DNA from: Gammaproteobacteria bacterium
GTDB lineage: Bacteria > Pseudomonadota > Gammaproteobacteria > AKS1
Assembly: GCA_027078075.1 (NCBI GenBank)
Contig: JALTKP010000310.1
Coordinates: forward strand, 1-32,247
Reading direction: 5' to 3'
DNA length: 32,247 bases
Both the position numbers and the translations under genes were made by a program. Every line of letters starts with the position of its first letter. Within the stretch, counting starts at the first letter, position 1. Positions 1 through 9,700 of this stretch are shown here, one piece after another. Below the pieces are notes generated by a model. It made no database searches. It worked only from the letters and a program-made list of their open reading frames with translations, and was not told the DNA's origin.

Positions 1-45
1 GTAGGTGTTGTTGAAGATGCAGACAGGGCATATCTTGCTCGTTAA
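1..45 (+). CDS. Possible C-terminal tail of an upstream gene (partial, ...VGVVEDADRAYLAR*)
   Basis: Frame 1 is open from base 1 to TAA at 43-45 and is followed directly by a strong terminator at 69-96. Only 14 codons are visible. Confidence 0.35.
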   Translation, partial: VGVVEDADRAYLAR

Positions 46-68
46 TCTTTAACTAATACAGTGTTACT

Positions 69-96
69 AAAAAGCCCCGCATTGCGGGGCTTTTTA
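69..96. terminator. Intrinsic terminator, probably bidirectional
   Basis: AAAAAGCCCCGC-AAT/ATT-GCGGGGCTTTTT hairpin with A-run and T-run flanks. It lies between the upstream partial CDS and the convergent lyase gene. Confidence 0.85.
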
Positions 97-244
97 TTGT
101 TTGGGCGTAATATTCAGGTTGTCGCAGCACCAGTAACTAGCTGCTGGCTCAAGAAGCGACTTTGTCTACTCGTAATTCACTATCATCTAATTACTGATGC
201 TGCGCCTTTTTTGTTGAGAATAAAGTGATGTAACTTATGAGCTT

Positions 245-1645
245 TTATTCAACAATCCCATCTCGCGCTGCTTTCAATACAATCGCATCAAAGTCATTAA
301 TGTCCATGAGCCTTTGTTCCTCAACAATATCGCGTACTGGACGACCGCTTTTTTCGGAAAGCTTGGCAATATCAGCTGCCTTGCTATAGCCGATATGAGT
401 GTTAAGCAAGGTGGCTAAACCAACACTGCTATGTAAAAACTCAGCACAGCGCTCACGGTTAATAATCAGTCCATCAAGGTTGAATTCGCTGGCAGCATTC
501 ATGGCGTTTGGTAACCATTCCATTGCATCAAACAGTGCTGAACCTAATGCTGGCATCATGACGTTGAGTTCAAGTTGTCCTGCTTGGGTCATCATCGCAA
601 TGGCATGATCTTGCCCAAGGATTTGGTAGCAAACCTGGTTAAGCATCTCGAACATTACTGGGTTTACTTTACCGGGCATGATGCTTGAGCCAGGTTGCAC
701 AGCCGGTAATGTGATTTCACCAATGCCTGTGCGGGGACCAGATGCCAGCAAACGCATGTCGTTACTAATACGAGTAAGCTCTAACGCCAAGCTACGAATA
801 GCGCCAGATAAAACTTGCACATCGTTCATTGATTGCATTTGTGCAGCAAGATCCTCCGCTGGACGAATCGCCTCACCGGTTAATGTAGCCAGTTCTTTAG
901 CAACATTCACAATGTAGTCAGGTGAGGTGTTTAATCCAGTTCCTGCAGCCGAGCCACCTAGGCCAATTTGGCAAAGTGGATCGCGGCAAGCGTCAATTTG
1001 TTTAGCAACACGACGCAAAGTCCAGGCATAAGCATTAAATTCACGCCCCAATGTCGTCGGTACCGCATCTTGTAAATGAGTACGGGCACTTTTAACCGTG
1101 TCGGCTTCCTGTTCACCTAATTTGGCGAAGGCATTTGCCATGGTTTCGACAGCACTAACTAGTTTGGGTAACTTGGCGAGCGCCGTTAGTCGAATTGCAG
1201 TGGGGATAGTGTCGTTAGTACTTTGTCCCATATTGACGTGATCATTAGGATGGACTTGATCGTATTGACCTTTATCTCCACCAAGCGCGACATTGGCAAG
1301 GTTAGCGATAACTTCATTGGAATTCATATTGTGGCTGGTACCCGCACCTGCCTGAAATCGATCTACAACAAATTGATCCAGATATTCACCCGCAAGGATT
1401 TGGTCACATGCATTAATGATGGCGTCACGTTGTTGTTCAGAAAGCCAGTTTGGCTGGCAGTTAGCAATGGCTGCCGCACGTTTGATACGTACGTGGGCAT
1501 GCACGAAATCACGGTCTGGCATACGCCCGCTGATAGGAAAATTGATAATAGCGCGAGCTGTTTGGATGCCATACCACGCTTCTGCGGGCACAGGTAATTC
1601 GCCGAGGCTGTCTTTTTCGATACGTGTGTTGTGATGTTCTGGCAT
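245..1645 (-). CDS. aspA: Aspartate ammonia-lyase / class II fumarase family lyase
   Basis: Family signature GSSIMPGKVNPV, plus SSNDV-like MGQSTNDTIPTA and TGLNTSPDY. The ORF extends to 1720, but the likely start is the internal Met (MPEHHNTRIEKDSLG) near 1645. Confidence 0.85.
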   Translation of the reverse strand: MPEHHNTRIEKDSLGELPVPAEAWYGIQTARAIINFPISGRMPDRDFVHAHVRIKRAAAIANCQPNWLSEQQRDAIINACDQILAGEYLDQFVVDRFQAGAGTSHNMNSNEVIANLANVALGGDKGQYDQVHPNDHVNMGQSTNDTIPTAIRLTALAKLPKLVSAVETMANAFAKLGEQEADTVKSARTHLQDAVPTTLGREFNAYAWTLRRVAKQIDACRDPLCQIGLGGSAAGTGLNTSPDYIVNVAKELATLTGEAIRPAEDLAAQMQSMNDVQVLSGAIRSLALELTRISNDMRLLASGPRTGIGEITLPAVQPGSSIMPGKVNPVMFEMLNQVCYQILGQDHAIAMMTQAGQLELNVMMPALGSALFDAMEWLPNAMNAASEFNLDGLIINRERCAEFLHSSVGLATLLNTHIGYSKAADIAKLSEKSGRPVRDIVEEQRLMDINDFDAIVLKAARDGIVE

Positions 1646-1798
1646 ATCTGGTCCCGTAAGTGGTTGTTTCTGTAGTATAATGAAACAGATTATCGCATAA
1701 CTAAAGGCTGAACTCAGCATTGATGGAATATCAGTGAACAGAAAGCTGTTTTACGGGTCTGATTGCTTACACTACCGATATGTTTGGAGATTGATTAA

Positions 1799-2308
1799 AT
1801 GTTATTTAGAAAGTTATTTATCACGGTGATGCTGTTTGGGTTCGCTATATCATCATCATTCGCTGGAGAAGATGATATTGTGGATTTCACCTTGAAAGAC
1901 CTTCAGGGAAAGACCCATAATTTGTCTGATTACCGTGGTAAATGGGTGATTGTTAATTACTGGGCAACATGGTGCCCACCTTGCCTCGAAGAAATCCCTG
2001 ATTTATCAGATTTCCATGACGAACATAAAGACAAAGATGCTGTGGTATTAGGTATTAATAATGAGGAATTACCACTAGCCAAATTAACAGATTTTTCAGA
2101 ATCATACTTAGTAAGTTACCCAATATTACCAGCGCCTAGGAATGCATCTGCGGATTATATGTTGGGCCCTGTTCCCGCGTTGCCTACAACCTATATTGTT
2201 TCACCTGCGGGTCGAGTTATGGCACGCCAAGTAGGACCATTAACCAGTGAGATGATTGAATCATTTATGAAAACGGCTTGTAAGGATAAAACAGTTGCTG
2301 CGTGCTAG
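1799..2308 (+). CDS. TlpA/ResA-like periplasmic thioredoxin-fold protein
   Basis: N-terminal signal peptide; WATWCPPCLEEIPDL active site; thioredoxin-like cis-Pro region (PALPTTYIVSPAG). Confidence 0.85.
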   Translation: MLFRKLFITVMLFGFAISSSFAGEDDIVDFTLKDLQGKTHNLSDYRGKWVIVNYWATWCPPCLEEIPDLSDFHDEHKDKDAVVLGINNEELPLAKLTDFSESYLVSYPILPAPRNASADYMLGPVPALPTTYIVSPAGRVMARQVGPLTSEMIESFMKTACKDKTVAAC

Positions 2309-2379
2309 TTGAAATAACTGTGCATCGGAACAGTGATACAGAATAGAGCTTGGACTATGCTATAAGAATACAGCTAATC

Positions 2380-2928
2380 ATGGAAAAAAATGAAGTGCTA
2401 AAGAGATTACAAAAAATTATTTTGCTGATGTTGCTAACCATAACAGGTTTGCAAGCGGGAACACCGCGTGATCCTTATGAGTACTTTTTTCAGCAATCTA
2501 TCGGTGACTATGCTGAAGAATTAGCTATTGCCAAAGAAGAAGGTAAAAAAGCCGTCATGCTTTTTTTCGAATTGGATGAGTGTCCATTTTGTCATTATAT
2601 GAAAAAGACGGTGCTTAATCAGCCTGAAGTACAAGAATATTATCGGAAGAACTTTGCTATGTTTGCTATCGATATCGAAGGTGATGTCGAAATGGTTGAT
2701 TTTGATGGCAAGGAAATGAAGATGAAAGACTTTGCTTTCAAATTAAACAGAGTGCGAGCAACACCCGTTATCGCATTTTATGATTTGGAAGGTAAACGAA
2801 TAGTTCGCTTTATCGGTAAAACATCGGGTGTGAAAGAGTTTATGCAATTAGGGAAGTTTGTCGCAGAGGGAAAATATAAAACAATGCGCTTTACCAAGTA
2901 TAAGCGCGAACTGCGTAAAGCGAAATAA
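2380..2928 (+). CDS. SoxW-like thioredoxin-fold periplasmic protein
   Basis: Signal peptide; ELDECPFCHYMKK (CxxC) motif; RATPVIAFYDLEGK cis-Pro motif. ATG at 2380 preferred over the TTG at 2350. Confidence 0.75.
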   Translation: MEKNEVLKRLQKIILLMLLTITGLQAGTPRDPYEYFFQQSIGDYAEELAIAKEEGKKAVMLFFELDECPFCHYMKKTVLNQPEVQEYYRKNFAMFAIDIEGDVEMVDFDGKEMKMKDFAFKLNRVRATPVIAFYDLEGKRIVRFIGKTSGVKEFMQLGKFVAEGKYKTMRFTKYKRELRKAK

Positions 2929-2946
2929 CATCAAGGGTTGTGACGG

Positions 2947-4263
2947 TTGAAATATTTTAAGTTGCCAAAGCTGCAATATATAATTGCTTGTGTCTGTGGT
3001 TTGTTCACAGTAATGGCCGTCGCAGAAGAAACCTTCCCTGACACAATATCTTTAGACTACGCACTACAGCGTGCAGAAAGTAACCATCCCGAGATTCAAC
3101 AAGCACAAGCCGCATTGGCATTAGCTAAATCAGAACAATTAGATGCAGAAGCGTTGACGGGAACAAACGTTTCAATACAGGCACGGCTTCGTTATATAGA
3201 ACCTTACAATACTAATTTTAATAACACACGTGATGATAGTGGTGTCAGTTTTCTGGTAGATAAAAACTTGTACGACTTTGGTCGTAGCGAATCCGCAGGT
3301 CGTGCAGCTGATTTGGCGATTAGTGGTGAACGTATAACGTTGGCAAGTACTCGTAACCAGCGCCGTTTAGAAATTATGCGACGTTATTTCGATGTGATGT
3401 TAGCAGACATGGCTTTTTTACGTGACGACGAAGACATGGCAACAGCCTATGTCACTTTAGATAAGGCTCGTGACCGCAGAGATGTAGGTCAGCTTTCTGA
3501 TGTTGATGTGCTTGATCTTGAAAGTCGTTATCAGAAAGTAAGAATAAGACGTTACCGTAGTGATAACCAACAACGTAGTACCCGTGCGGCACTTGCAATT
3601 GCTATGAACCAGCCAGGGCAATTACCTGCTACTTTACAAGATCCTAAGTTACCTTCGTTATCTCGCAAACTCCCTGAGTTCGAAGACATCCATAAAACTG
3701 CGAACAAAAGTAATCCCGGTTTAAAAGCAGCACAAGTCAGATTACAAGCAGCACAATCAAGACTTGAAGCGGCTAGAGCAGACGATGGACCTACCATTAG
3801 TGGTGAACTTGCTTTTAATGAAGATAACCGTGCAATTGGCTCACGAGAAAAAGCACGTATTGGCTTAGTGTTTAATGTACCGCTTTCAACTGGTGGTAGA
3901 ACACGAGCGCTTATTGCAAGACAACAAGCAGAATTAATTAGTGCCAGAGCAGCCGTCGCGCAGCAAAAAATATTGCTGGAACAACAAGTGCTGGATATCT
4001 GGCTAGAGCTTGCTAACTTAAAAGCACAACGGCAACAGGCGATAGCTCAACTTGATTATAGAGAATTATATCTTGATCAACGTAGGGCACTTTATGAATT
4101 GGAAACACAAACAGATTTAGGTGATGCCATGGTTCAAATTTCTGAAGCACAGCGATTTTTAAAACAAACAGAATTTGATATTGCTTATCGTTGGGCTCAG
4201 CTTGATGCGCTAATGGGAAAGAAAATTTATAGTGTGGTATCAGAACAAGGGGAAGTAAAATGA
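2947..4263 (+). CDS. TolC-family outer membrane efflux protein (TTG start)
   Basis: Signal peptide, two long coiled-coil-like halves, LDYALQRAESNHPEIQQAQAAL typical of the OEP/TolC family. Confidence 0.85.
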   Translation: MKYFKLPKLQYIIACVCGLFTVMAVAEETFPDTISLDYALQRAESNHPEIQQAQAALALAKSEQLDAEALTGTNVSIQARLRYIEPYNTNFNNTRDDSGVSFLVDKNLYDFGRSESAGRAADLAISGERITLASTRNQRRLEIMRRYFDVMLADMAFLRDDEDMATAYVTLDKARDRRDVGQLSDVDVLDLESRYQKVRIRRYRSDNQQRSTRAALAIAMNQPGQLPATLQDPKLPSLSRKLPEFEDIHKTANKSNPGLKAAQVRLQAAQSRLEAARADDGPTISGELAFNEDNRAIGSREKARIGLVFNVPLSTGGRTRALIARQQAELISARAAVAQQKILLEQQVLDIWLELANLKAQRQQAIAQLDYRELYLDQRRALYELETQTDLGDAMVQISEAQRFLKQTEFDIAYRWAQLDALMGKKIYSVVSEQGEVK

Positions 4264-5015
4264 AGCGGTTATATTTAATAGGTTTAATCCTAGTAACCTT
4301 TTCTAACTTGGCTTTCTCGGCGGATGTCGATGGAAAACTTGCTTGGTCACAACGTGTCGTTATGAGTACTACCGTATCGGGTATTGTCGATGAGATTTTA
4401 GTCGATGCTGGAGACCGTGTAAAAAAAGGTGATGTGCTTTTACGTTTACAAGCAGATCGATTTAAAGCAGGCGTGAGTAGTGCAAAGGCGGCTAAAAATG
4501 ATGCCCAATACAAACTCAAAGAAGCTGAAAGAGAGTGGGGTAGAGCTCAAGAACTATACGAACGTACGGTACTGTCTGATAGAGATTTACAATTAGCTGA
4601 GAATGGTTTGATTGCAGCACGGGCTTTATTTGCAAGTGCAAGCGCACAATATATTAATGCCAAACGTGATTTAGTAGAGAGTATTATAAATGCCCCTTTT
4701 GACGGTGTGATTCTTGGGCGTCATGTTGAGCCGGGGCAAATAATTATCACTCGTATGTCTGCTGTGCCGATGCTCAGTATCGCAGCGACTAAAACCTATC
4801 ATGTTACTGGTGCTGTGACATCTGCGTATGCAAGTAAACTAGCAACAGGACAAGCTGTAACAATGACTATCAATGGGCAGTCGTATAATGGTATTTTAGC
4901 GTCGATTGGTTTTGAAGTATTAAAGGGTACCGATACTTATCCAGTTACAATAAGATTTAATGCAGGTGATAAATTACTGCGGGCTGGGCAAGCAGCAATA
5001 ATTCATTTTCCTTGA
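4260..5015 (+). CDS. Periplasmic adaptor / membrane fusion protein (HlyD/RND-type)
   Basis: Signal peptide; ATGA overlap with the upstream TolC gene; lipoyl-like STTVSGIVDEILVDAGDRVKKGDVLLRL and APFDGVILGRHVEPGQII. Confidence 0.85.
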   Translation: MKRLYLIGLILVTFSNLAFSADVDGKLAWSQRVVMSTTVSGIVDEILVDAGDRVKKGDVLLRLQADRFKAGVSSAKAAKNDAQYKLKEAEREWGRAQELYERTVLSDRDLQLAENGLIAARALFASASAQYINAKRDLVESIINAPFDGVILGRHVEPGQIIITRMSAVPMLSIAATKTYHVTGAVTSAYASKLATGQAVTMTINGQSYNGILASIGFEVLKGTDTYPVTIRFNAGDKLLRAGQAAIIHFP

Positions 5016-5016
5016 A

Positions 5017-5580
5017 TTATCTTTTATACCAACGATCACTCAAGGCATTGAGTACTTTATTCGAGTAACGTTTACTTCCAAGGCTGCCATTATAGCGAGC
5101 TAAACCTCGAATCAGATCACCCTTTTCTTTGTCTAGATAATGTCGAAGAATAGTACAGCCAAAACGTAAATTGGTATTTGGTTGAAATAGATCATCATTG
5201 GGTTTGCCTATTTCTTTTAACCAGAATGGCATTATTTGCATAAGCCCACGAGCACCGACTCTGGATATTGCCCAACGATCAAAATTACTTTCAATTTCAA
5301 TAACTGATAAGACTAATTCAGGTGCCAGTTTGGCACGATTAGCTTCATAGTGAATTTGTTTTAATAAACGTAGACGCTTGCGATGATTCGGTATTTTCTT
5401 TTTAAGACGGCTCGACATGTCGAGCAACCAAACCTCTGCATGAAAGCGATCTTCAAAACTGTCAGCACTGTTAATGGCTTTTGTGAGAAGGGAACGAAGC
5501 TCTGGATCAGGACGCTCAGTCGTTGAAGCATACAAGTTGCTCCAGAAAAATAATAAAATAAGTAAAAATGGTTTATACAT
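5017..5580 (-). CDS. Lytic transglycosylase (SLT domain)
   Basis: Signal peptide; ES-NFDRWAISRVGARGLMQIMPFW and ARYNGSLG SLT motifs. Confidence 0.88.
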   Translation of the reverse strand: MYKPFLLILLFFWSNLYASTTERPDPELRSLLTKAINSADSFEDRFHAEVWLLDMSSRLKKKIPNHRKRLRLLKQIHYEANRAKLAPELVLSVIEIESNFDRWAISRVGARGLMQIMPFWLKEIGKPNDDLFQPNTNLRFGCTILRHYLDKEKGDLIRGLARYNGSLGSKRYSNKVLNALSDRWYKR

Positions 5581-5609
5581 AGCTAACCTTGTTTACTTGT
5601 TTATGACGA

Positions 5610-7316
5610 CTAACCCATTTTATCTTTGAGAAATTCAATAATACCATCAAGTGGTGTATCGATACTGTCATTATCACGACGACCTTTGTATTCGATCATA
5701 CCAGCATCCAGCCCACGATCACCGAGTACTAATCGATGTGGTATACCGACAAGTTCCATATCGGCAAACATAACCCCAGGGCGTTCTTTGCGATCATCAA
5801 GCAGTACATCAAAACCGGCCTGCTTTAATTCAGTATAGAGGGTTTCAACCGCTTCGCGCAGGCGTTCAGACTTGTGCATATTCATCGGTAAGATACTGAC
5901 ATGAAAAGGTGCAATAGATTCTGGCCAGATAATGCCTTTATCATCGTGATTTTGTTCAATAGCAGCAGCGACAACACGTGTAACACCAATCCCATAACAA
6001 CCCATGGTCATAATTTGTTGTTTACCATTTTCATTGAGTACATTGGCATTCATTGCTGAACTGTACTTATCACCAAGCTGGAAAATATGCCCAACCTCAA
6101 TGCCACGGGCGATTGTTAAACTACCTTCACCGTCAGGACTGATATCGCCATTAACAACATTACGAATATCGATACAGTCAGGTTCATCAAGATCACGACC
6201 CCAGTTTACGCCAGTAAGATGTTGACCATCTTTATTAGCACCACAGATGAAATCAGCAACATGTGCCGCACTGTGGTCAACTAATACTAAAATATCGAGT
6301 CCAACAGGGCCAATTGATCCGACTTTGCAGCCAAGTTCTCTTGTAATACGCGCTTCGTCAGCCATAACTAAAGGATCGGCAATGGCAGGGTGTTTAATGG
6401 CTTTGATATCATTGAGCTCATGGTCACCACGTAGCACCAAGGCAACAAGAGAATCATCAATGCCTTCAACAACCAGTGTCTTTAAGCACTGATGAGGTTC
6501 AACATTTAAGAATTTGCTGACTTCATCAATACTGTGTTGTTGTGGTGTATCAACAGTTGTCATTTCTTGACTACCTGTCGGTCTCTCGCCAACAGGAGGT
6601 AAGGCTTCTGCAAGTTCTACATTAGCGGCATAATCACTACCATCACTAAAGGCAATCGCATCTTCACCAGAATCAGCTAGCACATGGAACTCATGAGAAA
6701 GTGCGCCACCAATGCTACCGGAGTCTGCATTTACTGGACGGAACTTGAGACCAAAGCGAGTAAAAATACGAGTGTAAGCTTCGTGCATACGCGCATAGGT
6801 AGCATCAAGTGAGGCATCATCAAGATGGAATGAATATGCATCTTTCATGATAAATTCGCGTGAACGCATTACACCGAAACGAGGACGGATTTCATCGCGG
6901 AATTTAGTTTGAATTTGGAAAAAGGTCACTGGTAATTGGCGGTAACTACGAATTTCACGTCGAATCATATCAGTGATAATTTCTTCGTGGGTTGGACCAA
7001 GGCAAAATTCGCGGTTATGACGATCGCGCATCCTAAGTAGTTCAGGACCATATTGATCCCAGCGGCCTGATTCTTCCCATAATTCCGCAGGCTGTACAAC
7101 CGGCATTAATACTTCTTGTGCACTCGCTGCTTCCATTTCTTCACGAATAATGGCTTCGACTTTGCGTAGAACACGCAAACCCATAGGTAACCAGTTATAT
7201 AAGCCTGCAGCCATTTTACGAACTAGACCAGCACGAATCATGAGCTGATGGCTAATAATTTCAGCATCAGCAGGGGTTTCCTTGACGGTGGCGAGCAAGA
7301 ACAGGGAAGTACGCAT
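5610..7316 (-). CDS. proS: Prolyl-tRNA synthetase
   Basis: Full-length bacterial Pro[48 protein letters not shown], editing domain, GCYGIGVTR and [10 protein letters not shown] motifs. Confidence 0.97.
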   Translation of the reverse strand: MRTSLFLLATVKETPADAEIISHQLMIRAGLVRKMAAGLYNWLPMGLRVLRKVEAIIREEMEAASAQEVLMPVVQPAELWEESGRWDQYGPELLRMRDRHNREFCLGPTHEEIITDMIRREIRSYRQLPVTFFQIQTKFRDEIRPRFGVMRSREFIMKDAYSFHLDDASLDATYARMHEAYTRIFTRFGLKFRPVNADSGSIGGALSHEFHVLADSGEDAIAFSDGSDYAANVELAEALPPVGERPTGSQEMTTVDTPQQHSIDEVSKFLNVEPHQCLKTLVVEGIDDSLVALVLRGDHELNDIKAIKHPAIADPLVMADEARITRELGCKVGSIGPVGLDILVLVDHSAAHVADFICGANKDGQHLTGVNWGRDLDEPDCIDIRNVVNGDISPDGEGSLTIARGIEVGHIFQLGDKYSSAMNANVLNENGKQQIMTMGCYGIGVTRVVAAAIEQNHDDKGIIWPESIAPFHVSILPMNMHKSERLREAVETLYTELKQAGFDVLLDDRKERPGVMFADMELVGIPHRLVLGDRGLDAGMIEYKGRRDNDSIDTPLDGIIEFLKDKMG

Positions 7317-7358
7317 AATCGAATTTCTTTCTATAGAGTGATAAAGGACGCTATTCTA

Positions 7359-7625
7359 CTATTTCGAGCTGGCAGGCGCATCCATTACATTCCAGTCATC
7401 ACGAACTTTTATTTTCTGATATAGGGTGCCATCGCTGGGTGGTTCCTGAGTTAATTGCCAAGCGCCATCTTTTGATTTCCATTTATAGCCGTAGACCACA
7501 TGGTTCTTTACACCAGTATCATAGAGAAGCTGGTTGTTAACGAATGTTTTGACGTCGGAATTAAAGAGATAACCGGCTACAACAGCAATAATGAGTAGAA
7601 AAATAAGTAGCATGAAACCTTTCAT
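7359..7625 (-). CDS. Small single-pass membrane protein, DUF4124-like
   Basis: N-terminal TM helix, then YKWKSKDGAWQLTQEPPSDG, resembling the DUF4124 YKWxDxxGxxxYTxxPP motif. Confidence 0.55.
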   Translation of the reverse strand: MKGFMLLIFLLIIAVVAGYLFNSDVKTFVNNQLLYDTGVKNHVVYGYKWKSKDGAWQLTQEPPSDGTLYQKIKVRDDWNVMDAPASSK

Positions 7626-7718
7626 AAGTGTGCCTTGTGATGGTTTTTATGACTTAAGTTTAGCAAATTATTGCTATATCGTGAATAAAACAAGGTGTTA
7701 TGTTTCTTTTCCCTGAAT

Positions 7719-7743
7719 AGCCTCTTCCGATAGGAAGAGGCTT
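7719..7743 (-). terminator. Putative terminator hairpin downstream of the cytochrome b gene
   Basis: AGCCTCTTCC-GATA-GGAAGAGGCT perfect stem, just downstream of the minus-strand CDS ending at 7756. T-tract is short. Confidence 0.55.
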
Positions 7744-7755
7744 ATTGGGTGAGAA

Positions 7756-8409
7756 TTATTTATCGGATTTTGATTCTTTATATCCGGTAATCATTGATTT
7801 AACTAAGTTTTGTTTATGTTTCCGGCTGGATAAGAGTACGCCTCCAACATGGAGAAAAATCAACAAAACAGTGAAGTTTGCAAGAAATTCATGAATTTCT
7901 TCCCAAAATTCTTCGCCTTGTTCATTGTTGTGATCTTCATCATCGGATACTTTTATGAAGCCTGCTTGCTGTACCTGGCTATATTCAGCTGTTGAGACAG
8001 CAAGTGGTCCATTGCCTTCAAGCCCATAAACTTTTAACCCACTATAGCCTGTTGCAAGTATGCTGATGAGTAACGCTATCGTCATCCAGCCGCCAGCAGG
8101 ATTATGTCCAATGTATTTTTTTTCATGCTCTTGGCCATTTTTCAACGTGAATAATGCCTTAAGATAATCAATGGCAGCAGTAGGAGAAGTAATAAATTGG
8201 CTGAACCGAGCGTACTTGCTACCAATGAATCCCCAGATAATACGTACGACAATAAGACCCATGATGTAGTAGCCCGCGTAAGCATGTACAAGATCGAGTT
8301 CTTCGCCAGTTAAGTAGGCAATCGTAAATACGAGTACCAGCGTCCAGTGGAAAAAGCGTACCATGTAATCCCAGACGTAAATTTGATTTTTCATTTTCAG
8401 TTCCTTCAT
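7756..8409 (-). CDS. Cytochrome b561-family di-heme membrane protein
   Basis: WDYMVRFFHWTLVLVFTIAYLTGE, VHAYAGYYIMGLIVVRIIWGF(I)GSKYARFSQF and a C-terminal HV(G)G helix, typical of cytochrome b561-like electron carriers. Likely start is internal (MKNQIYVWDY). Confidence 0.85.
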   Translation of the reverse strand: MKELKMKNQIYVWDYMVRFFHWTLVLVFTIAYLTGEELDLVHAYAGYYIMGLIVVRIIWGFIGSKYARFSQFITSPTAAIDYLKALFTLKNGQEHEKKYIGHNPAGGWMTIALLISILATGYSGLKVYGLEGNGPLAVSTAEYSQVQQAGFIKVSDDEDHNNEQGEEFWEEIHEFLANFTVLLIFLHVGGVLLSSRKHKQNLVKSMITGYKESKSDK

Positions 8410-8547
8410 TTTGTGTAGGCTTGTACTAATGATGGTTTAATTTACGTCAAGATACATCGGGCAAATGCTGCATAATTGTCTTTTAGGGACATATGTACCA
8501 TGATATAACCTATTGATAATACAAAAATAATGAAAGGCTATTAAATA

Positions 8548-9048
8548 ATGCTGCAATCATACAAAGAAACAGCTTTGGTGCTTGTTTTGCTGCTGGTCGG
8601 CGTCTCCAGTGGAATGGATTTGTATACCGATCTTTCTCACGGTGCATCATTTTCCCATGTATTTAAAGAGGGGCTGATTGCCTTCTTAGCACTTATTCTG
8701 GTTGTGTGGATTTTATACGAACAACGCCAACAATTAGCACAAATACTTAACTTGAAGGCTGAGTTAGTCCAATCAGAGCAACAAGCATCTAAGGCTAACA
8801 GTTATGTGATTACGGCACGCAAGCAACTGTCTGAGGTGATCAGTAAGCAATTTGAAGAATGGGGTTTATCTTCAAGTGAAAGAGAAGTGGGCTGGTTATT
8901 ACTGAAAGGCTTTAGTTTGAAGGAAGTTTCAGCAATTCGTGAGACGCATGAGAAGACAGTGCGTCAACAAGCGTCTGCAATTTACAAGAAGTCAGGATTA
9001 AGTGGACGGCATGCCTTTTCAGCTTGGTTTATTGAAGATTTGTTGTGA
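8548..9048 (+). CDS. Membrane-anchored LuxR/GerE-type HTH protein
   Basis: Two N-terminal TM helices, a coiled-coil linker, then a C-terminal HTH: LSSSEREVGWLLLKGFSLKEVSAIRETHEKTVRQQASAIYKKSGLSGRHAFSAWFIEDLL. Confidence 0.75.
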   Translation: MLQSYKETALVLVLLLVGVSSGMDLYTDLSHGASFSHVFKEGLIAFLALILVVWILYEQRQQLAQILNLKAELVQSEQQASKANSYVITARKQLSEVISKQFEEWGLSSSEREVGWLLLKGFSLKEVSAIRETHEKTVRQQASAIYKKSGLSGRHAFSAWFIEDLL

Positions 9049-9057
9049 TAAACAGTA

Positions 9058-9354
9058 ATGTACTTTGATATAGAACGTTTTACCCAACTTTCGACGGCAT
9101 TGCTATTAGGTTGTTTTTATTACTTTATATTAATCGCCAAATTAAGATCAATAATGTGGTTGTTGGTATTGTCTGTTATATGGATGGCTGGCTTTATTTT
9201 AATACGCGATATTTTAGTTGAATTGGTATTAATGTTTAATGATGGGATTTATCCCTTTAGCGTGGAGCAATACATCATCCTTGGGCAAGATATATTTTTA
9301 GCCCTGCTAATATTTAGTATTGGGCAACTAAAATTCGTTAATGATGCATCTTAG
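9058..9354 (+). CDS. Small hypothetical membrane protein (about 3 TM helices)
   Basis: Hydrophobic ORF 9 nt downstream of the LuxR-like gene on the same strand. Confidence 0.5.
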   Translation: MYFDIERFTQLSTALLLGCFYYFILIAKLRSIMWLLVLSVIWMAGFILIRDILVELVLMFNDGIYPFSVEQYIILGQDIFLALLIFSIGQLKFVNDAS

Positions 9355-9695
9355 AATGTTGCTTTATTCCAGCCCCACATGGCACGAGGGCTATTAGTGA
9401 ACTCAATATAGATCCGTTCAGAATTGATGTTGGTTAAGTTGTTGACCAATTCACATAGTGCCGCTGAAAGAGAAGTTGTTTTGTCTTCAGCAAGACTAAT
9501 GCTTTTTAGCTCGATATAACAAAGCGGATCATTTTTACCTGCGAATAACATAGAACAAGAAGGCTCTATTGCAACCATGACATAACTTTCAGGCTTGTTT
9601 AACAGCGAAGCAGTCAATGCTGATAGCTGTTTAAGCAAGGCCTGACAGGTTATATCATCCAGTTCAATATTTGTCTGTAATTTAATTAAAGGCAT
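9351..9695 (-). CDS. MIF / phenylpyruvate tautomerase-like protein
   Basis: Starts MPLIKLQTN (Pro after Met), with YVMVAIEPSCSMLFAGKNDPLCYIELKSI, INSERIYIEF and WGWNKATF, closely matching the MIF superfamily pattern. Confidence 0.8.
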   Translation of the reverse strand: MPLIKLQTNIELDDITCQALLKQLSALTASLLNKPESYVMVAIEPSCSMLFAGKNDPLCYIELKSISLAEDKTTSLSAALCELVNNLTNINSERIYIEFTNSPRAMWGWNKATF

Positions 9696-9700
9696 AATTG

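Noticed and set aside
1223-1597. 124-aa plus-strand ORF opposite the aspartase-like gene
   Set aside because: Antisense to a well-supported conserved CDS, with no recognisable domain. Treated as a spurious reverse-frame ORF.
4013-4519. 168-aa minus-strand ORF overlapping the TolC and adaptor genes
   Set aside because: Both overlapped genes have strong family signatures on the plus strand, so the antisense ORF is most likely coincidental.
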